DNA of 64,000 nucleotides, taken from NCBI RefSeq assembly GCF_017948405.1, contig NZ_CP072844.1, positions 1 through 64,000 of the forward strand, in the 5' to 3' direction. This document shows positions 29,666 to 37,824 of this stretch, piece by piece. The position numbers were made by a program, and so were the translations under genes. This DNA comes from Psychrosphaera aestuarii. GTDB lineage: Bacteria > Pseudomonadota > Gammaproteobacteria > Enterobacterales > Alteromonadaceae. The notes beneath the pieces are model-generated. The model ran no database searches and was not told where the DNA came from. It worked only from the letters and a program-made list of their open reading frames with translations. Numbering within the stretch: position 1 is the first letter of the stretch; each line of letters begins with the position of its first letter.

Positions 29666-29881
29666 CTAGTCATCCTTAACTGCCAATTCAAAAATATCTT
29701 CAACCGCTACACCAAAATAGTTTGCGAGCTTTAACGCAATGACTACTGAAGGCGTAAAACGACCGGTTTCAACAGTACTAATTGTTTTTCGTGAAACGCT
29801 TATCGCATCGGCCAATTCCTGCTGTGATACCTTTTTATCACTCCTGAATCGTGCAATGTCGTTTCGTAAAAAATCAGTCAT
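29666..29881 (-). CDS. XRE-family helix-turn-helix regulator
   Basis: 71-residue DNA-binding protein made almost only of a Cro/CI-type HTH (KKVSQQELADAISVSRKTISTVETGRF at about 18-44). Proteins of this size and sequence (YgzD-like) usually sit beside a small membrane protein, as here: its start overlaps the 3' end of the membrane gene by 8 bases. A large palindrome upstream of the pair is the likely autoregulatory operator. Confidence 0.9.
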   Translation of the reverse strand: MTDFLRNDIARFRSDKKVSQQELADAISVSRKTISTVETGRFTPSVVIALKLANYFGVAVEDIFELAVKDD

Positions 29882-30341
29882 TGTTACCTCTTAACTTTAC
29901 AAGAATGGTCAGTCCAAAAGAAAAAAACATAACGCCCATTACCGCTTGGCAAACTTGATTTATTGATACAATCTCACTGGTGATTGAACTTCCATAAAGA
30001 GAAAATACAACTAACGTAGATACTGACAACGTCCAGGAGTACTTATAAGCCTTATGATTGATGTGGTTAAAAAACTCATCCTCGAGATTTCCAAACCAGT
30101 AGTTTTTCTGATCAACTTTTGTTCCAGCCTTTATTTGCTTGACCAGACTTACAATTAGTCCAATAAATAACGCTATAAATATTAATACATTAGGTGTTGT
30201 CAAAGAGTGACCACTCAAAAGTGTCGCTTCTAAAATACCACTAATAACTGGCATTAAAATAATACTACCTACGAAAAAGCTCATTAGGCCTGTTTGCTTT
30301 AAAAGAACTTCTTCGTTAATTGGTGTTGATTGTGCTGTCAT
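29874..30341 (-). CDS. Four-helix membrane protein paired with the XRE regulator
   Basis: About 155-residue inner-membrane protein from the start at 30341 (MTAQSTPINEEVLL). Hydrophobic helices are seen at about 20-40, 55-75, 100-120 and 130-150. No catalytic motif. Operons of a YgzD-like regulator and a small multi-helix membrane protein are common and of unknown function; the regulator's start is within the 3' end of this gene. Confidence 0.8.
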   Translation of the reverse strand: MTAQSTPINEEVLLKQTGLMSFFVGSIILMPVISGILEATLLSGHSLTTPNVLIFIALFIGLIVSLVKQIKAGTKVDQKNYWFGNLEDEFFNHINHKAYKYSWTLSVSTLVVFSLYGSSITSEIVSINQVCQAVMGVMFFSFGLTILVKLRGNND

Positions 30342-30372
30342 ATCTAAATCCCTATTTTTGTTTATTAACAAC

Positions 30373-30410
30373 TGTAACCTCTAGGTATCAAAAGATACCC
30401 TAGGGTTACA
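30373..30410. promoter_or_regulatory. Large palindrome, likely XRE operator
   Basis: Inverted repeat of about 38 bp directly upstream of the membrane/XRE operon: outer arms TGTAACC/GGTTACA, inner arms GGTATC/GATACC around AAAA, with CTAG elements in both arms. Autoregulation by the XRE protein is inferred from position. Confidence 0.65.
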
Positions 30411-30562
30411 TATTGGTCAAGGGCCCAGTTTAAATAAATTGGTTTTATTTTGAGCTGGTCCTCTAATGGGTCACAAAAAGACATAGGTAAATGGGATTCT
30501 ACATAGAGTATCAGAGTGATATATTACTCACTTGAGGAACGTGTAATTATTGAAGGTACTTC

Positions 30563-30814
30563 TTGGCCAAACCGAATTCAAAAGCTCCAGATAAGTCGGT
30601 AACTATTTACTGTAAAAACTGTCAGCAGGTCTTATTTAAGTATAAAAAAGGTGGCAAAGGCGCATTAATAAAGTGCTTTAAAGAGAGAATTACAAAAGAT
30701 TACACCACTGAAAGCTGTACCTGCCCTCAATGCAATACCGTATTTGCTCGTGACACCTTGGTGAGAGGTACGCCTGCTTTTAAGTTTATTGGTGGTAAGG
30801 TTTGGTTTAAGTAA
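30563..30814 (+). CDS. Small zinc-ribbon protein
   Basis: 83-residue basic protein with two CxxC knuckles (YCKNC at about 16-20 and CTCPQC at about 52-57), a probable zinc ribbon that may bind nucleic acid. The start is TTG at 30563, preceded by an AAGG site; no ATG is available upstream in frame. It is convergent with the lipoprotein gene that follows. No named family recognised. Confidence 0.75.
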   Translation: MAKPNSKAPDKSVTIYCKNCQQVLFKYKKGGKGALIKCFKERITKDYTTESCTCPQCNTVFARDTLVRGTPAFKFIGGKVWFK

Positions 30815-30853
30815 AACCTTAAGTTATGCCTAACTTAAACCTAGCAATTTATG

Positions 30854-31066
30854 CTACTTCTGACATTGGCATCGAGTTTCACCGTTAGGCGTTTGCCATT
30901 CAATATATTGCCTATCATCTAAATCTGCACAGCTCATCTCTATTGTATGACAATAGCTGCCGCGCTCTACTTTACTATCGTAAGTCCGCTCAAGTGCATC
31001 TTCTGCAATAACCTCACAACCACTCATTAATAACGCAACAAACAATACAGTTAAACTTCTCATCAT
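30854..31066 (-). CDS. Small lipoprotein
   Basis: 70-residue protein with a lipoprotein signal peptide; lipobox LMSGC with Cys17 (or 16 if the second ATG is used). The mature part has five more cysteines (SYCHTIEMSCADL and RCQCQK), suggesting disulfides in the periplasm. Unknown function. Confidence 0.65.
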   Translation of the reverse strand: MMRSLTVLFVALLMSGCEVIAEDALERTYDSKVERGSYCHTIEMSCADLDDRQYIEWQTPNGETRCQCQK

Positions 31067-31081
31067 AATTACTTTTAGTTA

Positions 31082-31252
31082 TTACTGTGAAAGTAAGAAA
31101 AACCCAAAACCAGCAAACATAGCTAAGCCAATGATTACCATAGCGGTCAATGTTTTTGATTGAGTCATAGACTTCAATAAAGCAAACTCTGTTAGTGTGC
31201 CAGTACACAACATAGCCGTTGTTTTTAAATCATCTTTTGTCTGCTTTTCCAT
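31082..31252 (-). CDS. 56-residue single-helix membrane protein
   Basis: Short gene read directly from the sequence: ATG at 31252 with AAGGA upstream, TAA at 31082. The product begins MEKQTKDDLKTTAML and ends with a hydrophobic helix (about residues 36-54, TAMVIIGLAMFAGFGFFLLS), so it is a tail-anchored membrane peptide. It lies between the DUF3087 gene and the small lipoprotein on the same strand. No homologue recognised. A longer antisense-like frame at 31014-31208 on the same strand is rejected in its favour. Confidence 0.65.
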   Translation of the reverse strand: MEKQTKDDLKTTAMLCTGTLTEFALLKSMTQSKTLTAMVIIGLAMFAGFGFFLLSQ

Positions 31253-31330
31253 TCACACATCCTTAGTTCGTTTTAAACTACTGTTACTGTTTATTGATTT
31301 CAAATACTGACAGATAAACGGCTAGCAAGT

Positions 31331-31837
31331 TCAAAATCTTAGTAACAACTCTTGTTTATAGTCTTCTACATTAACTTCTAGTCTTAGCCCTTCCAGCTTT
31401 TCTTTCAGTTCATTTGACTTCTTATTTAGGGTGCTAATAGTGATGGTATTGTCATCTAAGTTATAAAGTTGCTCACAAGCTTTATAATAAAAGGTCATTA
31501 TGAGCATGGCATCCACGTTGTCATCTTCAATCGCTGCTTCAATCTTTTTTTGCTTACGATAAATAAAGTTTATCTGCTGTTTTAAAAGCCAAACGTAATA
31601 AGCCTCAGCTAAAAACGGATGATGTTTAAACTTATTCAATAATGAGCCCACAACAATCATACCGAATACAACACCCATGACATTGAGCCAAAAATGAGTG
31701 CCCTCTCTATCAGTAAAAAAGTAGATAGCGGCCTGGGAAATCCCTAATGACAAACCAGCAAAGCTTACAATGCTGATCATGATGATAATATTTAGGTGTT
31801 TTCGGTACGTCTGTTTATCTATAAATTCAAGTTTCAT
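31331..31837 (-). CDS. DUF3087 membrane protein
   Basis: 168-residue protein with two N-terminal helices (about 17-37 and 48-66) and a soluble helical tail. The sequence IDKQTYRKHLN, LGISQAAIYFF, FWLNVMGVVFG, HPFLAEAYYVWLLKQQINFIYRK and LDDNTITI matches the DUF3087 family of gammaproteobacteria. Function unknown. It follows the FrnE-like gene by 9 bases and is probably cotranscribed with it. Confidence 0.85.
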   Translation of the reverse strand: MKLEFIDKQTYRKHLNIIIMISIVSFAGLSLGISQAAIYFFTDREGTHFWLNVMGVVFGMIVVGSLLNKFKHHPFLAEAYYVWLLKQQINFIYRKQKKIEAAIEDDNVDAMLIMTFYYKACEQLYNLDDNTITISTLNKKSNELKEKLEGLRLEVNVEDYKQELLLRF

Positions 31838-31846
31838 TTTAAGCTC

Positions 31847-32503
31847 TTAAGCTAACTGTGATTCGGCCATTATTTCAAGCAATACCTGCTTAAAGGTTTC
31901 TTGTGGTTGTGCGCCGGTTAAGCCTGTCTTTCGGTTAAATACAACAGTGGGCACGCCGGACACACCCATTTGTCGCCACTGCCCTTCTAATTCACGTACT
32001 CGTTGATGAATCGTTTTATCCGCTAATGCCGCGCTTGCCTTGTCTCGGTCAATACCTACGGCTTCAGCTTCATTTAATAATACGTCTACATCAGACACAT
32101 CTTTTTGCTCGGTAAAACAAGCAGAGAATAGACGCAGCTTTAGTTCGGTCTGTTTACCAAGTTGATGTGCTAAATCTAGAAGTACATGCGCGTTAAACGT
32201 GTTTACTATTTTCATGCCTTCAAAATAGTTAAACTCAAAGCCATACTCTGCACCCAACTGCTTAAGGTTATCACGGGCCTTGTCACTGTCTTCCTTTGAT
32301 GAGCCGTATTTACGCATGATATGAGCGGTTAACTCCTCACCTTCAGGTGGCATGTCAGGATTTAATTCAAAGGGCTGCCATTCAATTTCCACCTTATCTT
32401 GAATACCCAGTTCAGTAATCGCGGCATTTAAATGCTTATAACCAATCACGCACCAAGGGCACACCACGTCGGAAATAATATCTAACTTGATTTTATTGCT
32501 CAT
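31847..32503 (-). CDS. FrnE-like DsbA-family oxidoreductase
   Basis: 218-residue cytosolic thioredoxin-fold protein with the CPWC redox motif (Cys15, Cys18 if translation starts at 32503; another ATG one codon earlier has a poorer ribosome-site spacing). GVSGVPTVVFNRKTGLTGAQP carries the cis-proline loop and the FrnE-type C-terminus. No signal peptide. Members act as thiol oxidoreductases or 2-hydroxychromene-2-carboxylate isomerase-like enzymes; the exact role here is unknown. Confidence 0.9.
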   Translation of the reverse strand: MSNKIKLDIISDVVCPWCVIGYKHLNAAITELGIQDKVEIEWQPFELNPDMPPEGEELTAHIMRKYGSSKEDSDKARDNLKQLGAEYGFEFNYFEGMKIVNTFNAHVLLDLAHQLGKQTELKLRLFSACFTEQKDVSDVDVLLNEAEAVGIDRDKASAALADKTIHQRVRELEGQWRQMGVSGVPTVVFNRKTGLTGAQPQETFKQVLLEIMAESQLA

Positions 32504-32659
32504 CATTTTTCCTACTTACTAGCTTTACCTTATTCTCAACACCTTTATATATGGGCGACTTTATTAAACCAAACTTAAAGTGGGTAAAATCACCTTTTTC
32601 TTTATTTTTGTTACGTTTTCACTATAATACTTTCGGTTCGAAACTTAAGTCGGAAGAAA

Positions 32660-33421
32660 ATGGTCCAAAAACGTAACACTCAATCCCGTCGTCGTGCAAT
32701 TGTTGAAAAGGTAATAGCCTTTCAAGAAGTGTCCGTTGAACAGTTAAAAGATGAGTTTAATACGTCTGAAGTGACCATTCGTAAAGACTTATCCGCTCTT
32801 GAAGCCAATGGTTTGTTATTGCGTAAGTATGGTGGTGCGGTTGCGCTGCCTACTGAATCTTCAGAGCTAACAAACACTGAAGTTTCGAAAACGAAACAAG
32901 CCATCGGTAAAGCGGCAGCAGCGCTTATTAAAGATCACAATCGCATTGTTATTGATAGCGGCAGTACAACGTCCGCTTTATTAGAGCATGCTCAAACTGT
33001 TCGCGGTTTAGTGGTGATGACAAATTCAATTTCCGTTGCCAATCGTATTCTAGAATTAGAAAACGAGCCTACTTTATTAATGACTGGCGGGACCTGGGAT
33101 GCGCAATCGCATTCTTTGCAAGGTCAATTCGCTGAAAACATGTTACGTGCCTATAATTTTGACCAAGCGTTTTTAGGAGCTTCAGGCTTAGACGTTGAGC
33201 GTGGTACCACCACATTTAATGAGCTGACCAACTTAAGTAGAACCATGGCCAATGTATCGCAGCAAGTTATTGTTATGGCCGAGTCTGAAAAGTTAGACCG
33301 AAAGATACCCAATTTAGAATTAGCATGGGAGCACATAGACATTCTAGTGACCGATGCAGACATTAATATCGACAGTGAGCAAAAAATTGCAGCTCACAAT
33401 GTCCAAGTAATTAAAGTTTAA
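32660..33421 (+). CDS. DeoR/GlpR-family transcriptional regulator next to glmS
   Basis: 253-residue sugar-phosphate-responsive repressor. N-terminal DeoR HTH (FQEVSVEQLKDEFNTSEVTIRKDLSALEANGLLLRKYGGA) and C-terminal sugar-isomerase-like sensor domain (IDSGSTTSALLEHA and FLGASGLDVERGTTTFNEL) are complete. The gene ends 10 bases before glmS, so it very probably controls amino-sugar synthesis in response to a phosphosugar; the ligand is inferred. Confidence 0.92.
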   Translation: MVQKRNTQSRRRAIVEKVIAFQEVSVEQLKDEFNTSEVTIRKDLSALEANGLLLRKYGGAVALPTESSELTNTEVSKTKQAIGKAAAALIKDHNRIVIDSGSTTSALLEHAQTVRGLVVMTNSISVANRILELENEPTLLMTGGTWDAQSHSLQGQFAENMLRAYNFDQAFLGASGLDVERGTTTFNELTNLSRTMANVSQQVIVMAESEKLDRKIPNLELAWEHIDILVTDADINIDSEQKIAAHNVQVIKV

Positions 33422-33431
33422 GGATTAAATT

Positions 33432-35264
33432 ATGTGCGGAATTGTTGGTGGCGTAGCTGAGCGTCATATTGTAAATATTTTATTAGAAGGCCTTAAGCGC
33501 CTTGAATACCGTGGTTATGACTCTGCAGGTGTTGCATTATTAGAAACTGACGGCACGTTAATGCGTGAACGTGAAGTAGGTAAAGTTCAAGCGTTAGCAG
33601 ATGCAGTGGCACAGTCTGGCGTTAATGGCGTAACTGGTATTGCACACACTCGTTGGGCAACACACGGTGGCGTTACTCAAAAAAATGCACACCCACATAT
33701 GTCTCAAGAAAAAATTGCATTGGTTCATAACGGTATTATTGAAAACCACGAACCATTACGTGAATCACTTCAAGCTAAAGGTTATACGTTCACCTCTGAT
33801 ACTGACACCGAAGTAATTGCTCACTTAGTAAACGAAAATCGTAAATCTGCAGCGTCTCTTTTAGCTGCGGTTCAAACATCAGTAAAACAGTTAGAAGGCG
33901 CTTACGGTACAGTTATCATGGAGCCGTCGAACCCAGACACTATTGTTGTTGCACGTTCTGGTTCTCCACTGGTTATTGGTGTTGGTATTGGCGAAAACTT
34001 CGTTGCCTCTGATCAGTTAGCGCTTCTTCCTGTAACACGCCGTTTTATCTTCTTAGAAGAAGGTGATGTAGCTGAAATCACTCGAGATCGCATTAGCATT
34101 TTTGATACAGACGGCAACCCAGTTGAGCGTGAAGTTACTGAGTCTGATATTACCCACGATGCGGGTGACAAAGGTGAATATCGTCACTACATGTTAAAAG
34201 AAATTCATGAGCAGCCAATTGCAGTTCGTAATACTTTAAAAAACCGTATTAACGACGAAACTGTTATCGAAAAGTATTTAGGTGAAAATGCCGCTGAAAT
34301 ATTAAAAGGCATCGACCACGTTCAAATTATTGCCTGTGGTACGTCTTACCACTCAGGTATGGTTGCGCGTTACTGGTTAGAGTCTTTAGCAAATGTTAGC
34401 TGTAATGTTGAGATTGCTTCTGAGTTCCGTTACAGAAAGTCATACGTACCTAAAAACTCTCTTATCGTCACCATTTCACAATCAGGTGAAACCGCAGATA
34501 CATTAGCAGCATTGCGTTTAGCAAAAGAAATTGGTTACAAAGCCAGCTTGTCAGTTTGTAATGTACCGGGTTCTTCTTTAGTGCGTGAATCTGACCTTGC
34601 GGTGATGACTAACGCCGGTGCTGAAATTGGTGTTGCATCAACAAAAGCATTCACAACTCAGTTAGTTGCGCTTCTTATGCTTACTGCTGCGTTAGGCAAG
34701 CAAAAAGGCATGTCAGCTGAATTACAAAAACAATTAGTTTCAGCACTAGCTAGCCTACCAGCTAAATTAGAAGAAACCTTGTTAATGTCTGACGGCATAG
34801 AAGAGTTAGCAAAAGAATTTGCTGACAAGCACCATAGCTTATTCTTAGGTCGTGGCGAGCAATATCCAATTGCGATGGAAGGTGCATTAAAGCTTAAAGA
34901 GATCTCTTACATTCACGCAGAAGCTTATGCCGCAGGTGAACTTAAGCACGGTCCTTTAGCTTTAATTGATGCAGAAATGCCAATTATTGTTGTAGCGCCA
35001 AACAACGAGTTATTAGAAAAGCTTAAATCAAACGTTGAAGAAGTGCGTGCCCGTGGCGGCATCTTGTATGTGTTTGCTGATAAGGACGCGAAGTTCAAGA
35101 GCGACGAAACCATGCGTGTACTTGAAGTACCACACGTTGACGAGTTGATTGCACCAATTGTATACACACTTCCTTTGCAATTACTAAGCTACTACGTTGC
35201 TATTATCAAAGGCACAGACGTGGACCAACCTCGTAACTTAGCAAAATCAGTTACGGTTGAATAA
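33432..35264 (+). CDS. glmS: GlmS, glutamine-fructose-6-phosphate aminotransferase
   Basis: 610-residue enzyme that makes glucosamine-6-phosphate, the first step to UDP-GlcNAc. The N-terminal glutaminase domain starts [11 protein letters not shown] (Cys2 catalytic after Met removal); two SIS isomerase domains follow ([27 protein letters not shown]). The C-terminus ends [11 protein letters not shown], the conserved stretch whose codons form the TnsD recognition site of Tn7-type transposons. The island downstream exploits this site. Confidence 0.98.
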   Translation: MCGIVGGVAERHIVNILLEGLKRLEYRGYDSAGVALLETDGTLMREREVGKVQALADAVAQSGVNGVTGIAHTRWATHGGVTQKNAHPHMSQEKIALVHNGIIENHEPLRESLQAKGYTFTSDTDTEVIAHLVNENRKSAASLLAAVQTSVKQLEGAYGTVIMEPSNPDTIVVARSGSPLVIGVGIGENFVASDQLALLPVTRRFIFLEEGDVAEITRDRISIFDTDGNPVEREVTESDITHDAGDKGEYRHYMLKEIHEQPIAVRNTLKNRINDETVIEKYLGENAAEILKGIDHVQIIACGTSYHSGMVARYWLESLANVSCNVEIASEFRYRKSYVPKNSLIVTISQSGETADTLAALRLAKEIGYKASLSVCNVPGSSLVRESDLAVMTNAGAEIGVASTKAFTTQLVALLMLTAALGKQKGMSAELQKQLVSALASLPAKLEETLLMSDGIEELAKEFADKHHSLFLGRGEQYPIAMEGALKLKEISYIHAEAYAAGELKHGPLALIDAEMPIIVVAPNNELLEKLKSNVEEVRARGGILYVFADKDAKFKSDETMRVLEVPHVDELIAPIVYTLPLQLLSYYVAIIKGTDVDQPRNLAKSVTVE

Positions 35265-35287
35265 GCCATAAGTTTGAAACTGACAAA
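35229..35287 (+). other. attTn7-type attachment site (3' end of glmS and target point)
   Basis: The last 12 codons of glmS encode the conserved [11 protein letters not shown] tail recognised by TnsD in Tn7-type elements; insertion normally occurs 23-25 bases past the stop. The 128-bp repeat copy starts 19 bases after the stop, and its first five bases ACAAA (35283-35287) end exactly 23 bases downstream, the expected target position. Confidence 0.7.
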
Positions 35288-35410
35288 CTGTTAAGAATAT
35301 AAAGCGGTCACTTTTAGTGGCCGTTTTTTATTGAGCCAATCTCAGCGAATATTCCACTAACCAACACCCCCATAACAAATATACATCAACAACTTGTTTC
35401 TGCCCCGAAA
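35283..35410 (+). repeat. 128-bp direct repeat, copy 1 (glmS side)
   Basis: Contains the glmS terminator and downstream bases. It is identical to 43376-43503 except at two positions (35362 C/A and 35407 G/A). The sequences diverge immediately on both sides. The pair encloses the island. Confidence 0.95.
35304..35329 (+). terminator. glmS terminator
   Basis: Hairpin GCGGTCACT/AGTGGCCG followed by T6, about 40 bases after the glmS stop; a second copy occurs at 43397-43422 within the other repeat. Confidence 0.85.
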
Positions 35411-35723
35411 TGAGCTAACGCAAATACTCTAAGGGCAGCTATGAGCGAATTACGGACATTAAATATTTTCTTTTGATACTGTTTTTATATCCTGAATTTA
35501 CAACTTTCCCCCATATTCAGGAAAATGAGCAGTTTGCCCATTTTCTATCGTAAAACTACATAACTAACTTTCAAGTATTTTATTAGCTAGCAAAGGCTTA
35601 GCTAATTTGATAAAACCGAATTAATCAGAAAAGTGAGCGGTTGCGTGGTAGAAATATGCGCAATTTGCGCACTAAACGCATAAGTCCAAGAATCACATTA
35701 GTTAGCAAACAAGGAGTATGATT
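35411..35723. other. Gene-free left margin of the island, with hairpins
   Basis: No coding frame. It holds an inverted repeat GAAAATG/CATTTTC (35521-35545) and a perfect 7-1-7 palindrome (35657-35671) ahead of the next gene. No TnsB-like sites matching those at the other end were found. Confidence 0.6.
35657..35671. promoter_or_regulatory. Perfect palindrome upstream of the LRAT-like gene
   Basis: TGCGCAA-T-TTGCGCA, a 15-bp perfect inverted repeat about 50 bases before the start codon, in the place expected for an operator. The binding protein is unknown. Confidence 0.5.
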
Positions 35724-36536
35724 ATGCTTACAAAAGTATTAGGCGCATCACTTATAAAAAGCGCAGTAACTCATGTAGTAGATCAACTTAAAGATACGGT
35801 AAAAGAACCAAAGGTTGGAAGTATTTTATATACAGGTTTGATTGGTGATTTCATGGAACATTCTGGAGTATATATCGGCAATGGAAAAATTATCGAGCTA
35901 AATAATAAGGGACATATTGTTGAAGTTACACCATCAGAGTTTGTGGATGGAGGAACAGGTATAAACATTTATGTAAGTTCGAAAAATGGATTCCCAGTTG
36001 GCTCAAGTTTGATTGCTGAGCGTGCTATCAAATACGAAAGGGAAGTAAGTGTAAAGGATTATAATATCCTACTTGATAATTGCCACATGTTCACATCAGC
36101 CTGTATTACAGGGGAGCTAGAAAACTCAAATTCATTTTTATGGATGGTTAAAGATTTAGCTAAATCTTCGCTAAATGCTGATGATTGGCTCGTTTGGGAT
36201 GGTGCAGAAAATTTTGTTATAAATCCGTCATCTAATGTTGAATATTCTCATGATGACTTAGAAAAAGTACAAAAACATCTAAAGGAAGTTAAAAAGCAAA
36301 GTAAAGGGCAATGGGAAGAAATTATTTCGCATACAAAATTAGTAAGAAAACACCACGATAATGCTCCTTGGAGGTCAATTTTCTGTACGGAAGCAAAGCA
36401 GGAAAGATGGGATAAGAAATTGGCGGAGTTAGAAGAAATTGAGAAAGTTATGAACCGAAAACATGACGACCTACTCGCTGAGCAATCAGCCTTAGAGAAT
36501 AAAATCGAAGAAATACAACAAAGCTTAAATCAATAG
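35724..36536 (+). CDS. LRAT/NlpC-P60-like cysteine enzyme with C-terminal coiled coil
   Basis: 270-residue protein. The start at 35724 is chosen because an AAGGAG lies 7 bases before it; the ATG two codons earlier is too close. The region at about residues 28-125 is an LRAT-like circularly permuted NlpC/P60 domain: MEHSGVYIGNGKIIELN with His46, a second histidine near 64 and LLDNCHMFTS with Cys120, matching the His/Cys catalytic layout. Such enzymes hydrolyse or transfer acyl groups on lipids. The C-terminal 100 residues are charged and form a coiled coil. No signal peptide. A role in host defence or lipid attack is inferred from island context only. Confidence 0.7.
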   Translation: MLTKVLGASLIKSAVTHVVDQLKDTVKEPKVGSILYTGLIGDFMEHSGVYIGNGKIIELNNKGHIVEVTPSEFVDGGTGINIYVSSKNGFPVGSSLIAERAIKYEREVSVKDYNILLDNCHMFTSACITGELENSNSFLWMVKDLAKSSLNADDWLVWDGAENFVINPSSNVEYSHDDLEKVQKHLKEVKKQSKGQWEEIISHTKLVRKHHDNAPWRSIFCTEAKQERWDKKLAELEEIEKVMNRKHDDLLAEQSALENKIEEIQQSLNQ

Positions 36537-36725
36537 AGGTATACCTACGCTTCGCTCCGGTTTGCCCCTGCTGTAGGCGTGTCACCGTCCGAAATTGGCA
36601 CGTTAGCGAAGTACACTAAGAGCGGTCTACAGACATTGAGCTGGACTTCACCCCTTTTCTGGCATCGTTATTCATTTGTTGATTTTATAAACCGCTTAAA
36701 TAGAATCAAAACACGGCCTATGACT

Positions 36726-36742
36726 GCGACAAATTAAGTCGC
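36726..36742. promoter_or_regulatory. Operator-like palindrome after the WYL gene
   Basis: GCGAC-N7-GTCGC, perfect 5-bp arms, 4 bases past the stop of the WYL gene. It shares GCGACA...GTCG.TTAA with the site at 37763-37784, upstream of the same gene. Confidence 0.5.
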
Positions 36743-36746
36743 TTAA

Positions 36747-37736
36747 TCAAGTGTAATGTGATGATGCAATGTTTAATCGCTTTTTGATTTTATTCCTAAA
36801 GTGTTCCGGCTCGATGACTTTGATTTGGTCGCTGTGGCTGAGTATCCAGTTCTCCAATTCCAGAGTATGACCTATGATCACTTCAATAGACGCCCAGCTT
36901 CCATCAATATCTGTGACCTCTTGGTTAGGCAATAGCTGTTGCTCTGAAAGTAATTTCTTAACATGCCCGGTGACATGCATTGTCAGAGATAGAGGGGTAT
37001 CGGAAATCAAAACAAACGCTTCGTCACTTTTTATAAATGCAGCCAAATTGAAGTCACTGTCAAAATGCTTATTGGTCGTTTCAATCGCTTTGATTCGATG
37101 AACCAGAATCGTTCTTACGTCCTTATAATCATAGTAACGACAGGCCAATACCAATTTTTTTCCTCTGACAATCAAGCCTAATGGCTTAATTGGGTGAAAT
37201 TTATCTTGGTTATCATATTTTATTTTGACGACTTTATTAGTCAGCAAAGCATCATGTAAGACACTCAGCACAACTTCATCAATTTCATCAGGTTGAACAA
37301 CAAAGCCGTCAGGAATTGAGGCTACTTTATGTTTCCATGCCTTTAAATTATCCGCAGAAAGTAAGGCATCATTTGCCTGTTTAAAAACCGGAGCTAGGCC
37401 TTCGAAAACCGACTGCGGAAGATAATTAGCCAGTTGTTGCTCAACTAGGCTGAGTGACAAAGCTTGCTCTATCGGAAGCTTATTTAAGAACCTGAACTTT
37501 GAATCGCTTGCAAAGTACCATTTACTCGGCCGCCGATCTGTACTGAGTAAACCGAGAATAGTCGAGTAAGTTTGCAGATCGCGTTCTATTGTTCTAAGGC
37601 TGACACTAAAGTGCCCTCCATACTCAGCAACTAGCGTCTCTAATATTTCCTTAGCCGTTCTAGACCTTGGCTCCACAGGAACACATGCAGCCATAGCCAA
37701 AATCCGTTCAAACACTTTTTTATCACTTACTGCCAT
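36747..37736 (-). CDS. WYL-domain transcriptional regulator (BrxR/CapW-like)
   Basis: 329-residue predicted repressor. It has an N-terminal winged HTH (about 5-75, SRTAKEILETLVAEYGGHFSVSLRTIERDLQ), a linker helix region, a WYL domain (about 168-222, with KIKYDNQ and VRGKKLVLACRYYDYKDVRTILVHRI) and a WCX-like C-terminal domain. Regulators of this architecture commonly guard phage-defence operons (BrxR, CapW), where a nucleic-acid or nucleotide signal is sensed by WYL. It is divergent from the GIY-YIG and phosphoesterase genes, with a palindrome between. Confidence 0.88.
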   Translation of the reverse strand: MAVSDKKVFERILAMAACVPVEPRSRTAKEILETLVAEYGGHFSVSLRTIERDLQTYSTILGLLSTDRRPSKWYFASDSKFRFLNKLPIEQALSLSLVEQQLANYLPQSVFEGLAPVFKQANDALLSADNLKAWKHKVASIPDGFVVQPDEIDEVVLSVLHDALLTNKVVKIKYDNQDKFHPIKPLGLIVRGKKLVLACRYYDYKDVRTILVHRIKAIETTNKHFDSDFNLAAFIKSDEAFVLISDTPLSLTMHVTGHVKKLLSEQQLLPNQEVTDIDGSWASIEVIIGHTLELENWILSHSDQIKVIEPEHFRNKIKKRLNIASSHYT

Positions 37737-37758
37737 ATGCTTATCTTGACTATTTCAC

Positions 37759-37784
37759 CTTAGCGACATAATTTGTCGGTTAAG
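37759..37784. promoter_or_regulatory. Operator-like palindrome between the WYL regulator and its divergent genes
   Basis: Core CGACA-TAATT-TGTCG (37764-37778), flanked by CTTA and TAAG half-sites. It lies 23-48 bases from the WYL start and about 40 bases before the plus-strand start, ideal for repressing both. The related GCGACA/GTCG site at 36726-36742 supports a specific binding motif. Confidence 0.65.
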
Positions 37785-37824
37785 TGTTGCATAATGGAAC
37801 CAAGAAACACAAGAGGATAACGTA

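Noticed and set aside
31014..31208. 64-codon minus-strand frame
   Set aside because: It overlaps both the lipoprotein start and the better-supported 56-codon gene, and has no suitable start site.
35411..35723. Tn7-like right end near glmS
   Set aside because: Expected TnsB-type motifs in the opposite orientation were not found; only unrelated hairpins occur.
36541..36600. Possible integron attC-like hairpin after the LRAT-like gene
   Set aside because: Arms CCTAC/GTAGG are present, but the required RYYYAAC and GTTRRRY core sites are not.
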